Positions 7,245 through 16,276 are shown, numbered from the stretch's first letter. The stretch: DNA of 39,216 nt from Woeseiaceae bacterium (GCA_028227395.1 JAOIZZ010000003.1:127077-166292), one strand, 5' to 3'. Notes: generated from the sequence alone by a model not told the origin. Numbers and translations are program-made.

Positions 7245-8681
7245 TTAATTATTCTCGCTGAGACCCTTAAAAGCGGATAGCGCCCTTTCTCTTGATAATT
7301 TTAGATCAACGATGGGCAGTGGATAGTCTTTATCCAAGATTATTCCTACTTGTAAAAGAATATCTTCAGGAGCCTCCCAAGGCTTATGAATAAATTTTGT
7401 CGGTATTTGGGATAATTCAGGAATATATTCCCTTACATAATCTCCATTAGGATCAAATTTTTCACCCTGAATTATTGGATTGAATATTCTGAAATAAGGA
7501 GCAGCATCTGCACCACAACCAGCTATCCATTGCCAAGAAGCACTGTTATTGGCTAGATCTGCATCTAACAAGGTATCCCAAAACCATCGTTCTCCATGTC
7601 GCCAATCCAACATTAGATTCTTGACTAGGAATGACCCAGTTACCATCCGGACTCGATTATGCATATAGCCTGTTTTCCATAATTGCCGCATACCAGCATC
7701 GACAATAGGGTAACCGGTCATTCCACGTTGCCAGCATTCAAGAGATTTTGGATTGTCTAGCCAAGGAAATCGATCGAATTTTTTTTGTAGATTGATCTCA
7801 GGTAAATTTTGCCAATAATAGAGAAGGTTGTTTGAAAATTCTCGCCAACCCAGTTCACTCAGGAAGTGTTCAATACTATCTTTTGTGTCAGATGATTGTC
7901 TGAGCTCTTTGACACGAAACCATGCTTGATGTGGTGATAATTCACCAAAATGTAAATGAGCACTTAGTCTGGATATGAACTCTTTATCGGGGCGATTTCT
8001 TCCTATTTTATAATTTTTTATGCCTGTTTTAAGAAAGTTATTTAGCCTATGCTGAGCACCTTTTTCGCCTGGAGACCATGTATTTTCGATATTATGATGC
8101 CAATTTATAAGCGGTAATAATTTTAATTCAGATAATTTTTTTGATTCAATATTTTTTTCAAATATTAGTTTTGATGGGCACACCAACAAATCTCGTGGTA
8201 ATGGACCATTCTCAAGGCAACCTTTTTTATAAAAAGGAGTGAATACCTTATAAGGGGTATCGTCTTGTTTTTTGATATTAGGTGGCTCAAAAAGGAGCGA
8301 CCCATTGAAGCTTCGCACTTTAATATTATTATTCAACAGAGCAGTTTTAATTTTCTTATCTCTATTGATTCGCCAAGGTTCGTAGCAACGATTCCAATAA
8401 ACTCCTGTTGCTTTTGTTTTTTCTATGAGATCTGGGATGATTTCATCTGCTTTTCCTATAAAGAAATGAAGATTTTCATCAAGCGATTTATTTAATGATT
8501 CTAAACTTTTATGAAGCCACCAACGACTAGCTTCACCCATACTCCAGCTTTCGGCATTTTCATCGTCCAGAATATAAATGGGCAAGATCCTAGCATAATT
8601 TTCGGCAGCTTTGGTTAAGGCAGGATTATCTTCTAACCGAAGATCCTGCCTAAACCAGACGATATTAAGTGTATTGTTCAT
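7245..8681 (-). CDS. phrB: Deoxyribodipyrimidine photolyase (CPD photolyase, class I)
   Basis: The 478-residue protein has the N-terminal photolyase domain ('NIVWFRQDLRLEDNPAL') and a C-terminal FAD domain. The latter has 'LGWREFSNNLLYYW', 'QRGMTGYPIVDAGMRQLW', 'GYMHNRVRMVTGSFLVK', 'DADLANNSASWQW' and 'APYFRIFNP'. These closely follow E. coli PhrB, including the MHNR(V/L)RM segment characteristic of CPD enzymes. It repairs cyclobutane pyrimidine dimers with blue light using FADH-. The length is normal. It is the first gene of a four-gene leftward run and faces, across a 131-base region with repeated TTGTA elements, a rightward operon of two Rossmann proteins and a SOUL protein. Confidence 0.95.
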   Translation of the reverse strand: MNNTLNIVWFRQDLRLEDNPALTKAAENYARILPIYILDDENAESWSMGEASRWWLHKSLESLNKSLDENLHFFIGKADEIIPDLIEKTKATGVYWNRCYEPWRINRDKKIKTALLNNNIKVRSFNGSLLFEPPNIKKQDDTPYKVFTPFYKKGCLENGPLPRDLLVCPSKLIFEKNIESKKLSELKLLPLINWHHNIENTWSPGEKGAQHRLNNFLKTGIKNYKIGRNRPDKEFISRLSAHLHFGELSPHQAWFRVKELRQSSDTKDSIEHFLSELGWREFSNNLLYYWQNLPEINLQKKFDRFPWLDNPKSLECWQRGMTGYPIVDAGMRQLWKTGYMHNRVRMVTGSFLVKNLMLDWRHGERWFWDTLLDADLANNSASWQWIAGCGADAAPYFRIFNPIIQGEKFDPNGDYVREYIPELSQIPTKFIHKPWEAPEDILLQVGIILDKDYPLPIVDLKLSRERALSAFKGLSENN

Positions 8682-8723
8682 CCATAAATTTTAGTGCATA
8701 GAAGAGGTAAAACCCATTGAATT

Positions 8724-8789
8724 TTGTATAAACTTGTAACAAAGCAAAAGTTTGTAATGTTTAATTTACCAATGATGTTATTTTGTAAG
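8724..8789 (+). promoter_or_regulatory. Repeated TTGTA elements in the divergent photolyase promoter
   Basis: TTGTATA (8724), TTGTAAC (8734), TTGTAAT (8752) and TTGTAAG (8783) lie in the 131-base region between phrB and the rightward operon. The first two are 10 bases apart, one DNA turn. Direct or inverted TGTA-containing repeats are typical of MerR-family light regulators (LitR/CarH), which control photolyase genes in several bacteria. The repeats are visible; assignment to such a regulator is inference. Confidence 0.35.
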
Positions 8790-8812
8790 ACAGTTTTAAT
8801 AAGGTGATAAAA

Positions 8813-9745
8813 ATGCGTGTAGCTATCTTTGGTGGAACCGGTTTTGTTGGTTCTTATTTGACCAAGTTATTGTTGAAAGAAAAATTTGAAATATCTTTGC
8901 TGGTGCGTTCTGTTAATAACGAAAATGAAAATAATATATCCCGCAAAAAAACACGTATTACAGTTGGTTCTGTAAAGTCTCTTAATGCAATTAAAGAGAC
9001 TATTAATGATTGCGATTACGTTATCTATAACATTGGTATTTTAAGAGAGCTCCCAAAGCAAGGCATCACTTATCGCGCTCTACAATTAGAGGGATTACGA
9101 GCAGTTGTTGATGAGAGTGTGAGGGTTGGTATTAAAAAATTTATCTTAATGAGTGCTAATGGTATACATAAAAATGGTACCTCATATCAAGCAACTAAGT
9201 ACCTTGCCGAAGAATATCTTAAGGAAAGTAAGCTTAAATATACGATTTTTAGACCCTCGGTCATCTTTGGTGATCCGCAAGGAAAAATGGAATTTGCTAC
9301 TCAACTATATAATGATATGGTGCGGCCACCAATACCAGCAATTAATTTTTATCTAGGAAAGTCACCCATTAGAGGGTCTGTAAAAATGTCTCCGGTCCAT
9401 ATTGATGACGTAATAGCTGCATTTTATCAGGCACTAATAAAAGAAAGTACAGATTATAAGACCATTATCCTTGGTGGATCAGATACGTTATCGTGGTATG
9501 AGATTCTTCATCATATTATGGAAGTTACAGAGAAGAAGAAAATTGTTTTTCCAATGCCTATAAAATTTATGAAATTAATAGCAAGTTTATTTCAATGGAT
9601 CCCTTTTTTCCCAGTGACGGTAGATCAATTAACAATGCTTTCAGAAGGAAATACTGCCAATTCTGATTATTTGTGTGAATTGATTCAGAAACCACTAATA
9701 AGATTTAATGCAAATAATCTAGGTTATCTTCTAAATAATGACTAA
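8813..9745 (+). CDS. NAD-dependent epimerase/dehydratase (complex I NDUFA9-like)
   Basis: This 310-residue protein opens 'MRVAIFGGTGFVGSYLTKLL', a GxxGxxG dinucleotide-binding motif, and is an atypical extended SDR. It has 'VIYNIGILRE' and 'FILMSANGIHKNGTSYQATKYLAEE', where YxxxK is the catalytic pair, and 'YTIFRPSVIFGDPQG'. This resembles the NDUFA9-like/NAD(P)H-binding subgroup. The ATG at 8813 is preferred because AAGGTGAT lies about 5 bases upstream; a GTG at 8804 falls inside that site. Its stop overlaps the next start by 8 bases, indicating a translationally coupled operon with the SDR and SOUL genes. The substrate is unknown. Confidence 0.8.
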   Translation: MRVAIFGGTGFVGSYLTKLLLKEKFEISLLVRSVNNENENNISRKKTRITVGSVKSLNAIKETINDCDYVIYNIGILRELPKQGITYRALQLEGLRAVVDESVRVGIKKFILMSANGIHKNGTSYQATKYLAEEYLKESKLKYTIFRPSVIFGDPQGKMEFATQLYNDMVRPPIPAINFYLGKSPIRGSVKMSPVHIDDVIAAFYQALIKESTDYKTIILGGSDTLSWYEILHHIMEVTEKKKIVFPMPIKFMKLIASLFQWIPFFPVTVDQLTMLSEGNTANSDYLCELIQKPLIRFNANNLGYLLNND

Positions 9746-10484
9746 TTTAAACTCTTTTTCATCTAAGTTAAATGTTGTGGTAATTGGTGCTAATGGTGGC
9801 CTTGGAAAAGCTTTTGTAAGGGCTTTTGAGGCAGACGATAAAGTTAATTCTATTTATGCTTTTTCAAGAAAAATAAAAGTAAGTGAGAATAAAAAAACAC
9901 ATTATTCTTCTATTGATATAGAAGATGAAGAATCAATTAAACAAGCAGTAGAACTATCAAGCTCTGACAAGGAAGTTGATCTTGTTATAGTTGCAACAGG
10001 TATCTTGCATAAAGAAACGAGTATTAAACCAGAAAAAAGTATTGCCCAAATTGATCCACATATCATGAATAAGGTAATCAGTATTAATACAATCGGACCT
10101 ATTTTGGTAGCTAAGCATTTTTTACCGAAATTAACACGAGGTGAGAAAACAGTCTTCGCTGTATTATCAGCAAGAGTTGGAAGTATTAATGACAATCATA
10201 TGGGTGGCTGGGCATCCTATCGTGCCTCAAAAGCTGCACTAAATATGCTTATAAAAACAGCGGCTATCGAGCAAAAACGCCGTCATCCTGAGAGCATAAT
10301 TATTTCCCTTCATCCAGGCACGGTTGATACTCAGCTTTCCCAACCATTTCAAAAAAATGTAAATGAAGGATCTTTATTTGAGGCCGGCGATGCAGTAAAT
10401 AAATTAATTAATGTAATAGATGGTTTAAATGTTAAGGATACAGGAGGTTTTTTAGCCTGGGATGGGAGTTCTATTGAATATTAA
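9738..10484 (+). CDS. Short-chain dehydrogenase/reductase, C-factor-like
   Basis: This 248-residue classical SDR has the cofactor motif 'VVVIGANGGLGKAF' (about residues 12-25) and 'LVIVATGIL' in place of the NNAG strand. The active-site Ser is in 'VLSARVGS' and the catalytic 'YRASKAALN' supplies YxxxK. 'SLHPGTVDTQLSQPF' follows, as in CsgA/C-factor-like SDRs. SDRs of this type often neighbour photolyase genes in marine bacteria. The start overlaps the preceding epimerase gene by 8 bases. Its 3' end overlaps the SOUL gene start, so the three genes are likely co-translated. The substrate is unknown. Confidence 0.85.
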   Translation: MTNLNSFSSKLNVVVIGANGGLGKAFVRAFEADDKVNSIYAFSRKIKVSENKKTHYSSIDIEDEESIKQAVELSSSDKEVDLVIVATGILHKETSIKPEKSIAQIDPHIMNKVISINTIGPILVAKHFLPKLTRGEKTVFAVLSARVGSINDNHMGGWASYRASKAALNMLIKTAAIEQKRRHPESIIISLHPGTVDTQLSQPFQKNVNEGSLFEAGDAVNKLINVIDGLNVKDTGGFLAWDGSSIEY

Positions 10485-11097
10485 AAAATTAGTATTATTA
10501 TTTGCTATTTTCTTTGGAGATATCGTGAGTGCATTAGAAGAGCCAGAATTTAAAGTGGTTGATAAAAACTTAAATTTTGAAATCAGGTATTACAATGAAT
10601 ATCTTGTTGCAGAAGTTACTCTTGATGGAGATTTTTCCTCATCAGGAAATCAAGCTTTTAGGGTATTGGCGGGATATATTTTTGGCGCTAATCAGGCAGC
10701 TGAAAAAATGGCGATGACTGCTCCTGTTGAGTCGCAGTTGGTCGCTAACTCTGAAAAAATGGCGATGACTGCTCCTGTTCTATCTTTAAAAAATGAAGAT
10801 AAGCATATTTATCGTTTTGTTATGGAGAAAAAGTATACTTTGGATAGCTTGCCTATCCCTGATGACAAAAGAATTCGCCTACTTAAGATTGAGCCAAGAT
10901 ATATGGCAGTGAAGCTATTCTCAGGTCGTTGGAGCGAAAAGAATTACAAGAAAGAAGAGCAACAATTACTTAATGATCTATATAAAAATAATATTAAAAT
11001 TATAGGAGCACCAATATTTGCGAGGTATAACGCTCCTTTCGTTCCTTGGTTTCTGAGACGTAACGAGGTAATGATTGAAATAAATTGGCGTAATTAA
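10462..11097 (+). CDS. SOUL-family haem-binding protein, exported
   Basis: This protein of up to 211 residues has a signal peptide (about residues 1-24) and a SOUL domain: 'YYNEYLVAEVTLDGDF', two 'EKMAMTAPV' segments, and 'EPRYMAVKLFSGRW'. SOUL proteins bind haem or related tetrapyrroles. A periplasmic member beside a photolyase suggests handling of light-reactive tetrapyrroles, but that is inference. The ATG at 10462 overlaps the SDR gene by 23 bases. A TTG at 10474 preceded by GGGAG 5 bases upstream would give a cleaner signal peptide and is a real alternative. The 3' end overlaps the convergent DUF5916 gene by 4 bases. Confidence 0.85.
   Translation: MGVLLNIKKLVLLFAIFFGDIVSALEEPEFKVVDKNLNFEIRYYNEYLVAEVTLDGDFSSSGNQAFRVLAGYIFGANQAAEKMAMTAPVESQLVANSEKMAMTAPVLSLKNEDKHIYRFVMEKKYTLDSLPIPDDKRIRLLKIEPRYMAVKLFSGRWSEKNYKKEEQQLLNDLYKNNIKIIGAPIFARYNAPFVPWFLRRNEVMIEINWRN
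10700..10779 (+). repeat. Two exact 29-base direct repeats inside the SOUL gene
   Basis: Bases 10700-10728 and 10751-10779 are identical and lie 51 bases (17 codons) apart, in frame. Each encodes the SOUL motif EKMAMTAPV. A doubled (I/M)AMTAPV motif is known in the family, but exact DNA identity, including third positions, points to recent duplication or gene conversion. Confidence 0.85.
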
Positions 11098-13514
11098 GAG
11101 CCAAAACGATAGCGAAATTTCAAGATGATCTGATCGCTCATTGGGTTATCCATAGTGTCTTCGTATAATTCATTGAAAGAGGTAAGCATATTTCTGCTTG
11201 AACCAGTTTTAGTAGCGACAATGTAAAGATCTGAAAGAGGGGCTATTTGCCAGCGATAACGAAATTGGATATTCAATTGAGAAATACTAAAGTTGTCAGA
11301 ATCACCGATGGGTTTAGTTGTTTCTGTTAAATCATAACTGTTGCTATTAATAAGATAGAATTTATCTTCATTAGCTTGAATTCCTACCCACTGAAGATTG
11401 AGACTGAGTTGTTGTTTTGCTGTGACGAAATAATTGACTTTGAACTCAGGTTGCCATTTTTGAGCATGAAATGTAGTAAAGTTCTTATCCTCTTGATGCA
11501 ATAACCAGCCAGTTGCATCTACATATTGTATTTTTGCATCAATACTTAGGTTGCTCTTTAAGTACCATAATACTTCTAATTCAGAGGTTAACTTCTCGCC
11601 ATATAAATCTTCATCTTGATAAGTTATTTTGCCTAAATAAGAAATCTTTTTCGACTTATTTGTTGAATATTCAAATTCAAATCGATTGCGTTTTTTAATT
11701 TTATAAGTGCCATTACCAAAGCTATTTCTGTCTTCATAACGTGCTGGGAAGTAGGCTAAACCAGTTTTAATTCCATGCAAATTTTTCAAAAGGAGCTCAA
11801 TCCCTGAACCAAAACCACCAGTAATTTGTTGGCCAGTTAGATTTTCTCCATATCTCATCCAATTTCTAATTATTCTATTTTTAAATCTTCCAGTATTTGA
11901 ATTGATGAAATTATTACTATATTGCAAATCACGTACGTTATTTCTTTGGTTAAAACCAAAATCATTGACTTGGAGATATTTATCGAAGACTGTGAGCTTT
12001 AAATCATGTTTTTGTCCACGTTTTGGTGTGAATGACATATCGGCATAACCACCATTGCCACTTCCATCACTCTCTGTATTTGAATTGATGTATTGACCAT
12101 CAAGCTTGAAGGCACCAGATCTATTTAAATAATGGAAATCCATGGCATTTACCAGCGAGTCACTGGTGGGTTTAGTGACGATGGTTGATAACAAGCCAAG
12201 ACTTCTAACATCTCCTTGGTCACTATCCTCATAGAGTAGGCGTATTGCTCCAAAATCACGTCCGATTTGATTATATATGTTATTGTCATCCGCTCGATAA
12301 GAAGTGCTTTCCTCGAAAGCGGCCAGAGCACCATAACGTAGTTTTTTGTATTGACCTGTGGTCTTAAGTGCACCGATTAGATCAGCTTTAATGGTTTTTT
12401 TGTCTCTTTCAGAAATGCTTACACTTTCAGGTAACTCTGGCAGTGATGGAGCACTCCCAATACGTCGTGTATTGATCACAGTAAAACGATTTCGACCTCC
12501 ACCCTGCCGGCTTGCTCTGGGAGTGGCGCTAAAGATCTCATTGCCCTCTTGAAAGAACAATCTTTTTTCTGGAAAAAATGTCTCATTAGCAGTCAAATTG
12601 ACGACTACATTATCCGATTCTACCGCACCAAAATCAGGTTTAATGGTGGCTGTAATTTGAGCATTAGTTGAAGGTCTCCAAAAAAAATCAGCACCAGCTT
12701 GAAGGTCTGTCTCATCATCAATACGATCACGAGTAACAGACATATAAGGAAAAATACTCCATTGCTGTTTGAGATTAACATCGTTCATTTTTGTCGGTTG
12801 AAAAAGGCTTAAAAATTGGGGTATTGAGTCTGGGAGTGCAGGCCAAGACCAGTCCTCCTCTAAATGAGCAACACGACGAGTAGTATATATGTTAATTATT
12901 CGATCACCGGTTTTTTTAGGCATCGCCATTTGTGACCATGGAATATAAAATTCAGCGGACCAGCCATTATTTGTTTCAGTTGTGGCGCCATACCATGCAC
13001 CATCCCAGTCCATGCTGTATCTTCGTTCTGGCAAAAGCGTTCCATCACCTTCTGAATCACCTAAAGATAATGCCATCCAATAGGCATATTTTGCTTCACC
13101 AGAGGTATCTAAACTAATTGACACTTTATCAGAGGAGCTTCTCCAGTCGTCTCTGTTAGTAAAGCGTTTAACCAATGTATTTTTAGGTTGTTCCATATCT
13201 ATTGAAAAATATAATCCATCAGCAGTATAGAAAAAACGAGCCACACTTCTATAGATTGGCTCTTTAAGTGTATCTGGTTTGGTTACTTTCATTCGCTCGA
13301 AAGGGGTAATCTCATGCCATGTGCTTTCATCAATTTTCCCGTCAATATTTATGTCAACATCAATATCTCGTTGTTGCACGTCAATAATTTCGGTCTTGTT
13401 AAAGGAAAGTTGAATTGATTCAGATGTACTCTGAGCAAATAAAGGCGAGGAGCTTATTACAATTAAGTAAATCGCAAGTAAGCCATTCAGCTGAGAGAAT
13501 TTTCTACAAATCAT
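11094..13514 (-). CDS. DUF5916 outer-membrane protein with CBM9-like N-terminal domain (paralog 1)
   Basis: The 806-residue protein has a signal peptide (about residues 1-27). A CBM9-like domain follows at residues about 50-225 ('DGKIDESTWHEI', 'YTADGLYFSIDMEQP', 'SAEFYIPWSQM'). Then comes DUF5916, with 'DFFWRPSTNAQITATIKPDFGAVESDNVVVNLT' (split here only by reading) and 'FFPEKRLFFQEGNEIF'. The C-terminal half is a run of alternating beta strands ending 'ILKFRYRFGS', as expected for an outer-membrane barrel. The family often sits near carbohydrate or peptide degradation genes, but its function is not established. It is a tandem paralog of the next gene, about 130 bases away, and its stop overlaps the convergent SOUL gene. 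Confidence 0.85.
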   Translation of the reverse strand: MICRKFSQLNGLLAIYLIVISSSPLFAQSTSESIQLSFNKTEIIDVQQRDIDVDINIDGKIDESTWHEITPFERMKVTKPDTLKEPIYRSVARFFYTADGLYFSIDMEQPKNTLVKRFTNRDDWRSSSDKVSISLDTSGEAKYAYWMALSLGDSEGDGTLLPERRYSMDWDGAWYGATTETNNGWSAEFYIPWSQMAMPKKTGDRIINIYTTRRVAHLEEDWSWPALPDSIPQFLSLFQPTKMNDVNLKQQWSIFPYMSVTRDRIDDETDLQAGADFFWRPSTNAQITATIKPDFGAVESDNVVVNLTANETFFPEKRLFFQEGNEIFSATPRASRQGGGRNRFTVINTRRIGSAPSLPELPESVSISERDKKTIKADLIGALKTTGQYKKLRYGALAAFEESTSYRADDNNIYNQIGRDFGAIRLLYEDSDQGDVRSLGLLSTIVTKPTSDSLVNAMDFHYLNRSGAFKLDGQYINSNTESDGSGNGGYADMSFTPKRGQKHDLKLTVFDKYLQVNDFGFNQRNNVRDLQYSNNFINSNTGRFKNRIIRNWMRYGENLTGQQITGGFGSGIELLLKNLHGIKTGLAYFPARYEDRNSFGNGTYKIKKRNRFEFEYSTNKSKKISYLGKITYQDEDLYGEKLTSELEVLWYLKSNLSIDAKIQYVDATGWLLHQEDKNFTTFHAQKWQPEFKVNYFVTAKQQLSLNLQWVGIQANEDKFYLINSNSYDLTETTKPIGDSDNFSISQLNIQFRYRWQIAPLSDLYIVATKTGSSRNMLTSFNELYEDTMDNPMSDQIILKFRYRFGS

Positions 13515-13567
13515 GGTGGGGATTATCCCTCAATAGCCAATTGATTACAGTAATTCTCTGAAAAAAA

Positions 13568-13584
13568 TTGTAAGCATTTGTAAA
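13568..13584 (+). promoter_or_regulatory. Pair of TTGTAA elements 10 bases apart upstream of a DUF5916 gene
   Basis: TTGTAAG (13568) and TTGTAAA (13578) sit 54 bases before the start of the 11094-13514 gene, with the same 10-base spacing as the pair at 8724 and 8734 near phrB. The shared spacing suggests a common regulator, but the elements are short and AT-rich, so chance is possible. Confidence 0.25.
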
Positions 13585-13645
13585 GGTATAGTTACGCTTT
13601 TTATGACACAACTTCCTCCTGAAAAGATAATGTATCTTAAATTGA

Positions 13646-16069
13646 CTAGGAGCCAAACCGATAACGTATTTTTAAAATTATTTGATCGCTCATAGGGTTA
13701 TCCATGGTGTCTTCAAAAAGATCATTAAACGTAGTGAGGTTATTTCTACTCGATCCTGATTTGGTTGCCACCAGATAAATATCTGATAATGGCGCTATTT
13801 GCCAGCGATATCGTAATTGAATATTCAAATCAGAGATGCTGAAATTATCACTTTCTTTGTCTATTTTACTAATTTCTTTTAAGTTATAACTATTAGTATC
13901 AAGAAAATAGAATTTATTTTCGTTCGCTTGAATACCTACCCATTGTAGATTAATACTGAGTTGCTGTTTGGCAGTAATGAAATAATTAAATTTAAGCTCT
14001 TGTTCCCATTTTTGATGGAAAAAAGAAGTAAAGTTCTGATTTTCTTGATGAAGCAACCAGCCACCACTTCCATGGACAAACTTTGATTCCAATTCAAAAC
14101 TTATATTGCTTTTTGGGTACCAAGTGAATTCAAATTCACCTTCAAGTTTTTCGCCATACAGATCTTCTTCTTGGTATGTAAAAGTAGTACCAAAAGCTAA
14201 TTTTTCAGCTGAATTGGTGCGTAATTCAAGTCTCAATCTGGTCCGCCCTGGCATTTTATATATTCCATTGCCGAAGCTATTTCTATCTTCAAAGCGATTA
14301 GGCCAATGGGCAAAGGATGCTTTGATCTTATTTAAACTATTGAGAGTTAAATCAAGACTACCACCTATGGCGTTTTTAACACGATGACCCTCGAAATTTT
14401 CTGCATATTGCAAATACATCCGCATCTCAGAATCTCTAAATTTTTTGAGATTTGAATTAATTGCTTCATAGTTGTATTGCAAATTACGGATATTATTTCG
14501 TTGATTATAACCAAAATCGTTAATTTCAAGATGCTTATCAAATATAGTTAGTTTTAATTCGCTCTTTCTGCCTTGTCTTGGTGAATATTCTAGATCAATA
14601 AAGCCACCAATGCCGGAGCCATCTTCGGCAGTCTCAGAGTGCATAAACTGAGCATCTGTCTTCCAAATACCCGAGCTAGTTAAATAATGAAAATCAGCCG
14701 CCGTGACCACAGAATCCATTATTGGTTTTGTAACAATGGTTGATAGCAAGCCGAATGCTTTTGTGTCCCCTTGTTCTGTATCTTCATACAGCACACGGAT
14801 TGCACCAAAGTCACGGCCGATTTGATTATATAATTGTTTGTCATCCGCTCTAAAATCTGTGTCTTCCTCAGAAGCCGCGAGAATTCCATAACGAATTTTT
14901 TTGTATTGACCCGTTGTTTTAAGAGCGCCTATTAGATCTGCTTTGGTTATTTGTTTTTCACGTTTTGAGAGGCTGACACCTTCTGGCAATGAGGGTAATA
15001 TTGGGGCACTACCAATACGCCTGGTATTGATCACAGAGACTCTATTTCCTCCCCAGGAATACTCGCTTGCTCTGGGTGTAGCTGTAAAGACCTCATTTCC
15101 CTCTTGAAAGAACAGCCTTTTTTCAGGGAGAAATGTTTCATTCGCTGATAAATTGACAACCACATTATCTGATTCCACGGCACCAAAATCAGGATTTATG
15201 GTAGCTGTAATTTGGGCATTTGTTGATGGCCTCCAGAAAAAATCTGCACCACCTCGATACGAAGATTTGTTATCAATCTGGTCTTGAGTTGCTGAAGCAT
15301 AGGGGAAGATACTCCATTGTTGTCTGAGGTTAACATTATTCATTTTTGCGGGCTGAAAAAGACTCATGAATTGAGGTGATGAATCTGGCAATGCTGGCCA
15401 AGACCACTCTTCTTCTAAATGAGCCACTTCACGAAAAATAAATAGCTTGATAATTCTATCGCCGATTTTTTTAGGCATCGCCATTTGTGACCAAGGAATA
15501 TAGAATTCAGCAGACCAGCCATTAGCTGTTTCTGCGGTAGATCCATACCATGCTCCATCCCAATCTGTTGAGTAAATTTTTTCTGGCATGATTACGCCAT
15601 CTGCTTCTGAGTCTCCCAGGGATTTTGAGAACCAATAACCATATTTAGCATCTCCTGAGGTATCTATTGAAAATCCAGTCTTATCAGATTTTGTTTGCCA
15701 ATCATCTCGCGATTTAAATCTTTTTACTAAGGTTTCTTTGGGTTGTTCCATATCCATTGAAATATAAAAGCCATCCGCGGTATAAAATATTTTTACATCG
15801 GTTTTATAAATGGTTTTTTCAAGGGTATCCGGTCTAGTCACCTTAAACGAACCATAAGAATCTATATCATCCCAAACAGCATCATCAATTTTACCGTCAA
15901 TTTTGATGTCAATATCAAGCGGTTTATTTTGAATGTTAATTGCTTCATTGTTGTTCAAAGAAAATTGCAATGAGTCATCTGTAATTTGAGAAAATAGTAT
16001 TCGTGGAAATATCAAGAATAATATTAATGCAAGATTTATCCTTTTCTTTAACTCATGTTTTTTAAGCAC
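13646..16069 (-). CDS. DUF5916 outer-membrane protein with CBM9-like N-terminal domain (paralog 2)
   Basis: This 807-residue protein is collinear over its whole length with the neighbour at 11094-13514, differing by one residue in length. It shares nearly identical blocks such as 'DFFWRPSTNAQITATI.PDF', 'PEKRLFFQEGNE', 'VINTRRIGSAP', 'QIGRDFGAIR' and the end 'DNPMSDQIILK.RYRFGS'. Domain order is signal peptide (to about residue 28), CBM9-like domain, DUF5916 and barrel-like C-terminus. The start is GTG at 16069 with AGGGAA 6 bases upstream. A 10-base match (CAGTAATTCT) upstream of both genes suggests that the duplication may have included the leader. A role in surface binding or uptake is plausible and unproven. 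Confidence 0.85.
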   Translation of the reverse strand: MLKKHELKKRINLALILFLIFPRILFSQITDDSLQFSLNNNEAINIQNKPLDIDIKIDGKIDDAVWDDIDSYGSFKVTRPDTLEKTIYKTDVKIFYTADGFYISMDMEQPKETLVKRFKSRDDWQTKSDKTGFSIDTSGDAKYGYWFSKSLGDSEADGVIMPEKIYSTDWDGAWYGSTAETANGWSAEFYIPWSQMAMPKKIGDRIIKLFIFREVAHLEEEWSWPALPDSSPQFMSLFQPAKMNNVNLRQQWSIFPYASATQDQIDNKSSYRGGADFFWRPSTNAQITATINPDFGAVESDNVVVNLSANETFLPEKRLFFQEGNEVFTATPRASEYSWGGNRVSVINTRRIGSAPILPSLPEGVSLSKREKQITKADLIGALKTTGQYKKIRYGILAASEEDTDFRADDKQLYNQIGRDFGAIRVLYEDTEQGDTKAFGLLSTIVTKPIMDSVVTAADFHYLTSSGIWKTDAQFMHSETAEDGSGIGGFIDLEYSPRQGRKSELKLTIFDKHLEINDFGYNQRNNIRNLQYNYEAINSNLKKFRDSEMRMYLQYAENFEGHRVKNAIGGSLDLTLNSLNKIKASFAHWPNRFEDRNSFGNGIYKMPGRTRLRLELRTNSAEKLAFGTTFTYQEEDLYGEKLEGEFEFTWYPKSNISFELESKFVHGSGGWLLHQENQNFTSFFHQKWEQELKFNYFITAKQQLSINLQWVGIQANENKFYFLDTNSYNLKEISKIDKESDNFSISDLNIQLRYRWQIAPLSDIYLVATKSGSSRNNLTTFNDLFEDTMDNPMSDQIILKIRYRFGS

Positions 16070-16251
16070 ATTGTTCCCTATTATCGCAGTAATTCTTATA
16101 ATTTTTAAATTTCGATGGATTGACTCAAAGGCTCCTAATATTTTTCTTAACTATTTTTTTTAATTTTAATCAACAAAAGATTGATTTATTATCCTGGGAC
16201 AGAGAAGATACAGATAGCATTTGAGCCGGTATTATAGGCACTTTTAAGCAA

Positions 16252-16276
16252 AATTGTGTAAATATTGATAACAATT
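16252..16276. promoter_or_regulatory. Inverted repeat resembling a lac-type operator just before 16284
   Basis: AATTGT at 16252-16257 and ACAATT at 16271-16276 form an inverted repeat with a 13-base spacer, ending 7 bases before the 16284 start. The right half and flank, GATAACAATTTCACA, match 15 bases of the E. coli lac operator and leader, but the spacing between halves is 4 bases longer. A LacI-family operator is possible; coincidence in AT-rich DNA is also possible. The 214-base region 16070-16283 holds no gene. Confidence 0.25.

Noticed and set aside
13518-13528. GGGATTATCCC inverted repeat overlapping the ribosome site of the 11094-13514 gene as a translation switch
   Set aside because: A one-base centre cannot form a tight hairpin; it may bind protein but there is no further support.
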